Source of the DNA: Nematostella vectensis
Taxonomy: Eukaryota; Cnidaria; Anthozoa; Actiniaria; Edwardsiidae
Direction of reading: 5' to 3'
Length of the DNA stretch: 64,000 nucleotides
NCBI RefSeq assembly: GCF_932526225.1
Contig: NC_064048.1
Span: 6,958,015 to 7,022,014 of the forward strand
The stretch's first letter is position 1. Each line of letters opens with the position of its first letter. The notes below the pieces were generated by a model that had not been told where the DNA came from, ran no database searches, and saw only the letters and a program-made list of their open reading frames with translations. A program made the translations under genes and the position numbers. This document shows positions 45,343 to 55,330 of this stretch, piece by piece.

Positions 45343-48300
45343 TCAACGTTTACACACAACATTGCACGTTAGGGGCTTGCCGATAATAGCTGACTCGTCA
45401 AGTTCTGGTGACACCATCAATTGACCATGGCTCATCTCATCTTGCGATTCGTCCTCCTCGTCCATTTCCGGTTTGATTTTATCGATATCCGGTTGTTCGT
45501 TTCCATAGTTTTCTGGCTGATATTGTGCCATGTTTAGTAAGACCTCGTCGCTCTGGGCTTTAATTTCTAAAGACGTCAAGTTACACGTGACCTCGCATGA
45601 TAAAGGTGTGCCTCCTAGGTGACCACTGAGGACTCCCTCCACGCTGGAACCACTACCTGCGATTTTGAATTCACCCTTGTCAACCTTGCTTATCTCGTTC
45701 TTGGCCTTTTCCGCCATCTGCGAGAAGAAATGAAGTTATTAAAAGTTATTTTAGGGATTAAATTGCTTCCCATCCGTGTTTGTCCACTCTGGATCATTGA
45801 CAAGTTTATTAATCGGCACCAAAGCGATCTGTACAAATTGCTGGACGGGTATTATTTCATAAGCATCTAGACAAGTCGTTTTTTTTTATTCAAAATTCAA
45901 CAACGACGACAACAACTTCAGAGCGTCAAAGGACAACCACAAGACCAACACCTAATTTTACAGATATCTAAATCAACAGCTCAAAACTCTTAAACGACAA
46001 CAACAGCTTTGATTAACATACTCAGTTCAAGGGTGTATGAAGGATTTTACGAAATAGAGGCACCAAGCAAAAGCAATTTATAAAACATGTTGAAATAAAG
46101 AAAATAATTTAGTAATTGAGGTGAAATGTACATTTCTCTCAAAATTTTTGATAGAAGGGTACGGTAGGGTGTGTTGAGGCCACATTTGTCAAATGCCACA
46201 TTTGTCATAGCCTGCCACATTTGTCATAACCTGTCACATTTGTCATAACCTGCCACATTTGTCATAACCTGCCACATTTGTCATAACCTGCCACATTTGT
46301 CATAGCTGCCAAATTTGTCATAGCTGCCAAATTTGTCATAGCTGCCACATTTGTCATAACTGCCACATTTGTCATAACCTGCCACATTTGTCATAACTGC
46401 CACATTTGTCATAAAGGTGTGCCACATTTGTCATAACTGCCACATTTGTCATAACCTGCCAATTTTTTTTATAACTGCCACATTTGTCATAACCTGCCAC
46501 ATTTGTCATAACCTGCCACATTTGTCATAACTGCCACATTTGTCATAACTGCCACATTTGTCATAACCTGCCACATTTGTCATAACTGCCACATTTGTCA
46601 TAACTGCCACATTTGTCATAACTGCCACATTTGTCATAACTGCCACATTTATCATAACCTGCCACATTTGTCATAATTGTCACAATTTTCATAAAGGTGT
46701 GCCACACTTGTCATAACTGCCATAATATCAATTAGCGGAGCTCGCGAAGCGCCTTGCAATAACAATATCAATTAGCGGAGCTCGCGGGGCGGCTTGCAAG
46801 CAAATAGAGATAGAAATAACAAATAGGAAAATATATTTGCATTCACAAGTTGGCTCACAGAGCCGTTGACCTTGTTTTCGAACCGTTTTATTTATGCACG
46901 ATGAAGCTAAAGAATATACTTTCTTTTCGAGGTTGGGCACTTTAGCTATATAATTAACAAAAAAAAATAAAAAGTAACTTTTCCCACACATATCAAGGTT
47001 AAAAATAAGTTACCTGTTCTAATTTACAATTAATTTTGAACGTCAAATTAAATTTTATGACCGAAATTTTATTACGTTATCACACATTGGACAATATCTA
47101 ACCCCCCTCCCCTCCCCCTCTTAGCCTCCTCTTGCTATCGCAAGAGCCAGTTGGCGCCTTTTTATCAAAAACCAACTTGAACCCGGGGGAGTTCTTTACA
47201 ATTCTTATTTATTAAATCTTTAAAATTATACTCAATTTTATTGCGGGTTATTAACAACTTTAAGGCCATTAAGGTACCTTTGCCCCCATATCATTAACAA
47301 GGCCTTAAGGTAAAAGATAAGGTACCTTTGCCCATAAATCAGCAACACTAATAAGCTCCGTCTGCCAGTACGTCGTCAAGTCCTTCTTGAGGCTGTCCAG
47401 GTATCTTGTACACGTGTGGCGAGCATCCTCCTTGGCGAAATATCTCAAGGCGCTATCGCTATCACTAACAGGAGCCATGCGATCGGGATAGCGTTCCAAA
47501 ACCTAAAGGGAAAGTAACAACGTTATGAAACGCTTAAAAGAGGGCATATCAAAAGATCGATGTCCACTTACTGTCTCCTTAATAAATAACCTTTATTTAA
47601 GATAAACAAATAAAATAATATAAGAACTCGAGTATCAATGCTCTGTTGAAATAATACCAAGGGTGAAAATTCCTGATATTTCTTTTTGGCTTCTGTTCTT
47701 GATTTTGATATTTTATGAATCTCGCAGTTACATAAAATCTCACCTTCCCGTCCACTCGCATGTGGTACTTGTACTTGCACGTGTTGATGGGCGCGTGTTC
47801 GTCTCCTTTAGCGCAGTTGGGCTTGACCGAGATCTGGTTCTCAGTGTTCGCTCCTTTATTTAACCAAAAAGCCCCCTCATACAGTCTGTAAACATTCTTA
47901 TCCATGATGTACTCTTCTTTCAGCCCCCTGCCATGGATATGCTTCCTTACCTAGGTACGAATATGTAGAAGTAGATCCTAGCGCCCATGATTTGATCAAT
48001 ACTTTTAGAACGACAGAGAGAGTGAGAAAAAATATCTTATGGGGTCTTGACCCCTTAATGTACGAAGGTTAGGCCGGTATTGATGATCCATCAATCTATA
48101 TACCGCACTTCTACCAGCCATTAATATATTACCTTTAAGACCCTAATTAGCCTAAAACAAAAAGTAGTACCAATCTAATAAGAATTTGCTCGGGCTAACC
48201 AGCAAAAACCTTAGGTTCATATAAGAAAGTACTGTACTCAGAACCGCCTCTCACTTGTAATAGATTGGTGTCGTATGTTCGCATCTCCCCCCTGCCCTCG

Positions 48301-51300
48301 TCTCTCCCTCCTCCCTTGTTCTACCCCGTACCTGTTCATGGTAGATCCGTTCGTAAGCCCATCTCGCGTACTTTCTGTAAAACATTCCTCGTTCATTCAG
48401 TGTTTTCATGTAAAGCTTTAGACGGTCATTTTTCTCCTGTAGAGAGAAAGCATAATTTAGATAGGCATATCTGTTAAAGTTATTACGTATTTACACTTCT
48501 TTACTGCATTTTTTCATACTTCCAAAGCAACTTCTCATTATAGGGAATTTCTAGATTTTTTCGGGGTAAACACCAGATCGTCAGATCATTGTCCCTAATT
48601 AAGCCCGATCTACACTAACATTTTTTAGTTGACATTTTTGACTATATTTGTTGGCATCACAATTTTCATGTGTGACAATTTTTGATTGCCGAGAAAAAGC
48701 AAACCTGCTAGCTTTTGAGCAACTATAGTTGAAAATAGAAAAATTGCCGACTTTGACCCATCTACAGTACAAATAAAAACTGTCAACTAAAAATTGTTTG
48801 GATGGGGCTTTAGAGTCGAGGGTCCATCGCGTCTAGAGACTACCCCATCCCAACTCCCCCTCTAAAAGTTATAACCTTAGGTCCCCTAACCCAAACCGTC
48901 ACTACCTTGGTATCAGGGTCTTTCTTGTACGAGTTGATCAGCAGTTGAAGAGCAAAGAGATGCAAACTGGCGAAGTCTCTGAACGGAATCAATGCGGCCT
49001 CCAGCCTTTTGATATCATTCATCGAGATCTTCTTTGAATTGCTGTTGAACTGGCTTTTCAATTTCTCAAATTTGGGCCACGCCGCGTCAATGTCCCTGAC
49101 AGAGTTCCGCTGACATCTTCGTACTGAGGGCTCAGTGGTCTCGTGTAAGCAGTTTTCAAGATAACGCTGGAACACACAATAACAAAGTCATTGATGATAT
49201 TAGCGAATGATATGAGTAGGTATGAATCAACACAAGGTTGCAAAGGTATGTTCTCAAACTCATTAATTATTTATGCGGGCATTAGCCAATGAGTGGAGAG
49301 AATATGGGTCACATGCACGGTTCTTGATATCCAATGAAAACCCAGATGTACATCACTAGTGATTTGGATATGCGATTGTATATCAAGAACCATTTATAGA
49401 ACAATAGCATCAATGACAATTTTCTTTATCATAATTTATCACACAATTGGGCGATTTTCGTTTAAAATTATGTTAACCTCACAATTTGAAAATGATGCAT
49501 AGTGTAAAAATTAAACTTAAGCCTTGGTCTACTATTTTACACTCGGACTCCAAACTCTGAATATTGACCGTTTCTTCCTTCTCAGAAACTATACTTTTTG
49601 GCCCTAAAAGATTGGAAACTTTATGCTAGCCTGTTCATTTTGGGATGTTGGCTTCAACTAATTTATTTTCGTCCTCACCGCACTTGGGAGAACGAAACCG
49701 CTTTGCCGCGAAACCTTCGGCCATAGCTCAGCTTCTCTTGCCGAATGAATTATCTTGCGTCGCATAACAAATAACAAAATGTACTAATTGTATTTCCCTT
49801 GAGAAAAAGCAGGTTGTGATTGGACACAAACTTCTCGGCATTGTTTGGTCAACAAAAAGCAATTTTGCGTCACGCATTCATGCTGCCTTTTACAATTAGT
49901 GCAAAATTGCAATTACATCGTGACATTCTTTGGTGAATAGTTTGAGACCCTGTCCCCACGTATCCGTTTTCGTTTTCTTTTTCAAAAAGATCCGCGTCCA
50001 CACGAAGCGTTTTCATTTTGATACGACTCGTCCCCACAAAAACGCAGAAACAATACGAAAACGATAACAAGCTCTAAAGCGCATGCGTAGACCCACTATT
50101 TTGCTTGCATAAATCGCGCGCGCAAATTGAATCACGCCATCGTTTTCGAAAGGTTCCGTTTTCGTCCGTCCCCACGGCACTCGTTTTCAAATTGTTCCAC
50201 TCTGGAGATCGTTTTCAAATCGTTCCGTTCTCGATCATCGTTTTCGCGTTTCCGTGTGGACGATACCCGTATCCGTATCAAAAAGGTTGCGTTTTCAAAC
50301 GAAAACGGATACGTGGGGATAGGGTCTGAGAAGCCATATAAAAAACTCGTGCTTTGTGTTTCATCAGGAATTCCAAACACCTCGAAACGATAAAAGCACT
50401 CGGCCGCCGACGGCCTCGTGCTTTCATCCCTCTCGGTGTTTGGAATCCCAGATGAAACACTCACACTCGTTTTTCATATATTAATTAAACGCCTCTGTGT
50501 GAACAGAGTTGGTTGAGGCTTAAAATACAAGATGGCGCCTGATCACCGAACGGATTTCCGCAATGATAACACCAAGTACCGCCTGTAGCAGGCTATAGGT
50601 ATAGAAAAATGGTATATAAGTATACGACTCAGTTTATTTGGTCATCGCGCGGGTAGCCTGTGGTCGCCCGATAGCCATTTGCGATATTTCGTTATACTTC
50701 TCCCCAACCAAAAAATTTAATTAATAAAAATGAAAATCAATTCACCGTTGCGCTATCCGAGTTGCTAAATTCATCATAAAACACTGACAGTTACAGTTAA
50801 AACCTACAATAATTTGATTTTTTGTATTTTTGTGTTTGCACTCAAGGGAGACCTGTGTCTAATTTTTCGCGCGTTTTTGCTCTTGCAACTCGCTGCCAAC
50901 ACGGTTGACAGTATTTTTGCATTATTATTTTTTCGTCGTGGCTAAAACCAATCGATGAACTTAACTATAAGGACGTACAAACGATGGGTTTGGAAAAGGG
51001 GGTAAGTAAGACTTTATTTTTAGCGTTTCGTCGGATAACAACTCCTTTTCTTGACATTTTTCTAGCACACAAAATTGATAGTTAAGTTACTCACTTACCT
51101 TTCCTAACAAGTAATTCAGCTAGATTTTGTGCATCCATTATCCCATAAATACAAGAGACCCGTCCCCCGTACTGGGGTATGCTCCAATGATGACGTCCGT
51201 GAAAGCTATTTTTAGAACAAGCAGTTATTTTTAGATACGCATCTGATTGGTTAGCGCTCACGTTTCCTAGCAACATGAGTCTTACGCGCGATCACATCTT

Positions 51301-52660
51301 GAGCAATGTGAACCGGCAATGGCTGTTTTGGAAATCTTTTTGACCGAAAATAACTTCCTTTTTTACGAATGCTGTGAAAAAAATTCTTCCATAGAGTAGG
51401 CTGGATCCAATCACCGTTTCTGGGACATTGAAATGCATAGAGTGCGTGATTTTAGGCTCTGGGATCAAATTTTCACTGCTGATTTGCAAATTATAACACA
51501 ACATTCGATCATAAATCTGTGTTTACAAAACACAATTCTCTTCCAATTCCCTTTTAATGAAAAAGATACATCCAGAACTTTATACCATTATATTCACACC
51601 GATATTGTGGTTATTAGGACAGGTATTTCACAGATAAAAGATTTCAAGTCTTTATAACGAAGTAAATCCTATTCCAGTGACAAGGGTTTCTTGCGTGACA
51701 TGATTTCTGAACATTTGCGTGAAGAATTGAAGCTCATTCATCTAAAAATATGGTAAATCAAAGAAAAATAAAGGCCTTCTTGTATTTAAATACATAACAT
51801 AGACTCTGAGAATGCCTAGGTATTCTATCTCACCGAATTGCAGAGAAAAAGAACTTTTTAGGAGTCTGCCTTGAATGAACTCCAAATTCACCGTCTCCCC
51901 CCCCCCCCCCCCACACACACACACACATACACACAACCGTTTCAATTCGCAATCCCTTTCTAGCACTTCCTCGTCCTCCCCTCCTCGTGAGTAATCTCCG
52001 TTTCAAAAGAGCGACAGACTCGCACATTGATTCACAAAATGAAATAAATGCAAGTCACGGTAGAACATCTCATGGTGTACCAACATTAAATTCAAGTGTG
52101 CCCCATCCCCATTTACTCCTTTTTGCTTCTTTTTTCGACTCGATGATTTTTTTGTTTCAATCTAATTTGTCACCGTTGACACACTATTGACACCATTGAC
52201 ACATAAACTAAAAACAAAAATCGCGTCCCTGAGCTACAGGGCAATGATGATCAAGGAAAAATTATCTTAAAAAGCCAAAACCTGGTAATGTGCACTTTGG
52301 CCTTACGTTATTTGTGTTTTGAAAATCAGTCCGTAATACAAGGAACATATAGCCATTGTAAGAAATTGTGTCTTCTTTCTCTATCTCGAATTGCGCGTTT
52401 TTCAGGTCAACATGGCGGGAAATTGTCAAAACACAAAACACAGCCGATTTTCCGTTAAGTCAATGATTCTATGACAAATAAAATGCCGTTTTAGTGTGAA
52501 GATCTATAACCTCGGGAGTAAAAGCTAGTTCCCGATGGTCATTTTACAAAATCAACCGGTATCGCAGGGTCTAGATCGAAGGATACCGACCTCACGAGAG
52601 CCACAGAGCGCGATTTGACGGACAACGGACCCTGGTTTGACCCTATTCATATATTCGTTC

Positions 52661-52702
<42 letters not shown>

Positions 52703-55313
52703 TTCTTTTTACAATATTCCACATGAAGATATCTTGAATATCCCTGAGCACCTCAATGTTTTATACAGTTATGTCTTAATTATTAAGTAACTGTTTCCCA
52801 ATTTTTTTCATGTGAATCCTCCCTTCAAACAAACTGCCAGCTTAGGATGCTAGGGCAGGGTGTACAAAAAGGCGAATGGAAAAAGAAGGACAACTTGAGT
52901 AACAAAAAGATAGACAATAAGTTTTAAAAATGAAAACTTGTTAAAGGGTCTATTAGGGGCTAGATGGGGGTGACTAGATTCAAAGATTCTTTCCTCACTG
53001 CTATCCCTTAGGGGTCTCGTCCTAATGGATCAATCCTCTCCAATAACAACTGAACAACTATAAGAGATAATCATTAGGGAGCTGTGTTCAATGGGTGCTG
53101 ATATTGTTTGAAATTTTGTAGGGAATAAAAAAGGTAAACCACTTTGCTGTAAGAAACTAAAATTGCCCGCAAAGTACGCTGGATACTCTGGCGTCTTCGT
53201 TGTGATCTTTTCATGGAGCGTAATTCGGGGTATTTTGAGGGTGGGGTACTAATTTGCTCTATCTTTTCCTATTGCTTTGATGAAATAAAAAAAGAAAGTT
53301 CATTAAGTTGTTATGATGAATAATATTTTATGACTTTAACCTTCAGAGACGCAAACTCGTCATTGACAGTTCGTTGTTCCTGCTGGATAATTTTTCCGTC
53401 CACGTATCCCTCCATCGTTTTTAGTCGATTGTTCATGTCTTTCGTCAGCTTCTCGAAAGCCTTGTCAACCTTTAAAACAATCATATGTTAAGACCTCGAG
53501 ACCGACTTGCTTATTACAGTTGATCTTAGTATAACTCTGATGAGTGGGCACCATATGAAACAGAGGGATCAACAGAAGTTTACTTGTTTTTATATATAGC
53601 CCTAAATGGTAAAATCTATGCATATTTTACACACAAACAAAGAATGAAGTGCTTGTTTTTGTAGGAAAGATTGACTCTAAGAAAGACCCAAATGAATTTA
53701 GTCTGCTTTTAAAATGGTTTGGTTTGATTTTTGCTGCAGTTAAGGATTTTTGTTTTTAGTTTATCGAATCATTTGCTTATTAGAAACCAGCTACCCAATG
53801 TGTCCATGGTGACAAATTAGATTGAAACAAAAAAATCATCGAGTCGAAAAAAAAGGGTCAAAAGGAGTAAATGGGGATGGGGCACACTTGAATTTGATGT
53901 TGGTACACCGTGAGATGTTCTACCGTGACATGCATTTATTTCATTTTGAAACGGAGATTACTCACGAGGAGGGGAGGACGAGGAAGAGCTTGAAAGGGAT
54001 TGCGAATTGAAGCGGTTGTGTGTACGTGTGTGTGTGTGTGTGGGGGGGGGGGGGGGGATGAATGTTCTCACCCTTTTTAAGATTTCGTTAGGTGTCGGCT
54101 TCGAAAATGAAGACAAGATACTGAAAGCTGCAGCAAATACTCCAAAACCGGCACTGAGGACCTTAGCAACTTTGGCAGTCTTCTCGACAAGCGTGGCAAC
54201 CGTAGACAGAGCCCTTCCCGCGCCCGTAGACTGGCCAATTATACCGGAAACAAACCCCAGGGAGTTGGTGAAACCTGCAAGCGGAAGTACATAAAGCAAA
54301 TATATCCTATTTCATTTTCTGTATTTACCCGTTACAAATGCTGCCCCAAATATAGTGTTAAGGGGGAGGTGAGAGTGATCTCTTAACTCTTTGGGCCAAC
54401 TGAAATCACCCACCCCTTGAGGGTAATCCTTCTTTGGCCTCGGGGAAGAAGTGAGAATTACCAACTTGTAATCGGGCTTATATTTTGTGGACTTTAAAAG
54501 CACACTAGCATACACACATTGGCATCAGTCGGGCCAAGACGGGACGCTAGCACAGTCTAACCGGCTATCACAGTCAAACCGGCTATGCCATGCTGACGAG
54601 TCCTAATAACGACGAAACAGCTGTCCATGGTTGCCGAACTGCACGGGTAATAGACTGTGCTAGCGTCCCGTCTTGGCCCGACTGGTGCCAATGTGTGTAT
54701 GCTAGTGTGCTTTTAAAGTCCACATTTATGTATACATACTCGCAAGGATAGCTATCCGACGGAGTTTTAGACTAGCAAAGATCGCATGCGTGATCCGCAC
54801 AATTGGCATCACGCTAGCCCGGTCGCAGCTCTAGATCCCACATGGATCTAAGCTGTGGCTTAAAGCACTTCGTTCGAGTCGGAGTCGCCCTGCACTTTTT
54901 TTGCTGATGAAGTTTAACTGAGGCAAACCGGCTATGCCATGCTGACGAGTCCTAATAAGGACGAAACAGCTGTCCATGGTTGCGAACTGCACGGGTAATA
55001 GCGTCCAGTCTTGGCCCGACTGGTGCCAATGTGTGTATGCTAGTGTGCTTTTAAAGTCCACATTTATATCTTGTAATCGGGTGAGACTTTTATTTTGAAA
55101 TAGTATAATTACAAAAATGTTACCTTTGCATACGGGCGATTGGATTGGTTTAATGTTTGGGATGCCTCCACCAGGCAGGTAGCCTTTATACACGCAAATT
55201 CCCGTATCATCACGACGGACGTCGAATTTCAGGCCAGCGGTCTCACGCGTTAGAGAAGAAAACACGACGAGAGCTAGTACCAGTCCTCCTCGGCGGATCG
55301 GAGAGAGACGCAT
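45343..55313 (-). CDS. Secreted 548-residue protein, jellyfish-toxin-like (pore-forming family candidate)
   Basis: Eight coding exons on minus: 55313-55124, 54274-54072, 53469-53341, 49166-48906, 48436-48332, 47950-47744, 47502-47326, 45717-45343; borders AG/GT, phases sum to 1647 nt. The ATG at 55313 follows an acceptor at 55330, so a leader exon lies upstream. Residues 1-27 are a signal peptide. Exon 2 encodes a long Gly/Ala-rich hydrophobic-amphipathic stretch, then a PTPNEIL/VDKAF-type motif and helical segments (residues 120-300) with several Cys; the last exon is acidic (MDEEDESQDEM) with paired Cys. The hydrophobic helix followed by EIL...VDKAF and a helical middle recalls cnidarian jellyfish toxins related to insecticidal three-domain toxins. 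That link is from memory of the family pattern and needs a profile search. All exons appear intact. Confidence 0.7.
46179..46724 (+). repeat. 18-19 bp minisatellite in the last intron of the toxin-like gene
   Basis: About 28 units of GCCACATTTGTCATAACCT or the same without the final CCT. Mutated units (AAATTTGTC, ATTTTTTTTATAA) are scattered. Confidence 0.95.
46727..46806 (+). repeat. ~38 bp direct duplication
   Basis: ATATCAATTAGCGGAGCTCG followed by CGRRGCGSCTTGCAA occurs twice, directly after the minisatellite. Confidence 0.85.
49945..50327. mobile_element. 383 bp inverted-repeat element
   Basis: AGACCCTGTCCCCACGTATC at the left end and GATACGTGGGGATAGGGTCT at the right are inverted copies; the arms continue into CGTTTTCG/CGAAAACG. 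The interior is built from scattered GTTTTCG and TTCCGT motifs in both orientations. Lies in the intron between coding exons 3 and 4 of the toxin-like gene. Confidence 0.82.
50347..50462. mobile_element. ~116 bp foldback MITE
   Basis: GTGTTTCATCAGGAATTCCA and TGGAATCCCAGATGAAACAC face each other; inner arms CAAACACCTCG...AAAGCAC pair with GTGCTTT...CGGTGTTTG around a GC-rich centre (CGGCCGCCGACGGCC). The whole is nearly one hairpin. Confidence 0.8.
50600..50665 (+). repeat. Dispersed repeat R3, copy 3
   Basis: TATAGAAAAATGGTATATAA...GGTCATCGCGCGGGTAGCCT matches the copies near 25.1 and 31.75 kb. Confidence 0.7.
51893..52200 (+). repeat. Inverted duplication, left arm
   Basis: Reverse-complement match to 53795-54057: C run, (CA)n, TTTCAATTCGCAATCCCTTT, CACGAGGAGG-type block, CGGTAGAACATCTCA, CATCCCCATTTACTCCTTTT, TCGACTCGATGATTTTTTTG. 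The left arm has about 28 extra bases (AGAGCGACAGACTCGCACAT...) and ends in (CCGTTGACACACTATTGACA). Confidence 0.9.
52663..52699. repeat. (TA)n microsatellite
   Basis: About 18 TA units. Confidence 0.95.
52810..53100. repeat. Dispersed repeat related to 32130-32550
   Basis: AACTGCCAGCTTAGGATGCT, GGCAGGGTGTAC, ACTTGAGTAACA and TCCCTTAGGGGTCTCG match parts of the 32 kb copy, but the segments are not in the same order and orientation, so one copy is rearranged. Confidence 0.55.
53519..53572 (+). ncRNA. Possible decayed hammerhead, family B
   Basis: CTCTGATGAGTGGGCACCAT followed by ATGAAACAGAGG keeps CTGATGA, GTGGGCA-CCA and GAAAC of family B, and GTTGATC (53519-53525) can pair with GATCAAC (53566-53572) as an outer stem I. 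The 3' side lacks a clear cleavage triplet. Confidence 0.3.
53795..54057 (-). repeat. Inverted duplication, right arm
   Basis: Partner of 51893-52200. It ends 15 bp from the donor of coding exon 2 (exon end 54072), with (GT)n and a G run against the exon. Confidence 0.9.
54588..54630 (+). ncRNA. Hammerhead ribozyme, family A, copy 1 (HHR1)
   Basis: Type I hammerhead order: stem I CCATG (54588-54592), CTGACGA (54593-54599), stem II GTCC / loop TAATAA / CGAC, GAAA (54614-54617), stem III ACAG-CTGT (54617-54624), C at 54625 as cleavage base, stem I CATGG (54626-54630). The last stem II pair is C-C here, so stability may be reduced. Stem III has no spare loop: it can form 2 bp with an AGCU tetraloop, or pair between two molecules, as known for minimal dimeric hammerheads. 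Confidence 0.72.
54725..54936 (+). other. Body between the two family A hammerheads
   Basis: No complete ORF. Ends CTGATGAAGTTTAACTGAGG before HHR2. With the HHR flanks, cleavage at both sites would release nucleotides 54626-54974 (349 nt). Confidence 0.55.
54937..54979 (+). ncRNA. Hammerhead ribozyme, family A, copy 2 (HHR2)
   Basis: Same design as HHR1 with a perfect stem II: CCATG (54937-54941), CTGACGA (54942-54948), GTCC-TAATAA-GGAC (54949-54962), GAAA (54963-54966), ACAG-CTGT, cleavage base C54974, CATGG (54975-54979). All invariant hammerhead core bases (CUGANGA, GAAA, NUH) are present. Confidence 0.85.
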
Positions 55314-55330
55314 TGCACAAACTGCCACTG

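Larger units (their letters stand above)
54477..55069 (+). mobile_element. Retrozyme/Penelope-like element carrying two hammerhead ribozymes
   Basis: Flanked by CTTGTAATCGGG direct repeats (54465-54476, 55070-55081). Order on plus: arm (54486-54558), HHR1, inverted arm (54652-54724), 203 bp body, HHR2, second copy of the inverted arm (54999-55062). The arm pair is 73 bp with a single mismatch by eye. HHR plus arm thus forms a direct repeat at both ends of the body, as in Penelope pseudo-LTRs or metazoan retrozymes (known layouts). Sits in the first coding intron of the toxin-like gene, antisense to it. Confidence 0.8.

Noticed and set aside
46179-46724. CRISPR-like look of regular short repeats
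   Set aside because: Units are contiguous with no unique spacers; eukaryotic minisatellite.
50340-50470. Hammerhead from CTGATGAAAC on minus
   Set aside because: No stem II or GAAA follows; it is the terminal inverted repeat of a foldback MITE.
52045-53990. A gene in the inverted duplication (ORFs near 51.99 and 53.82 kb)
   Set aside because: The ORFs are the two arms of the same non-coding inverted repeat.
54831-55328. Longer reading frame of the first toxin-like exon starting upstream at 55328 and running past 55124
   Set aside because: The upstream codon is GTG immediately beside an acceptor, so ATG at 55313 is preferred; the frame past 55124 runs into intron and the ribozyme element.
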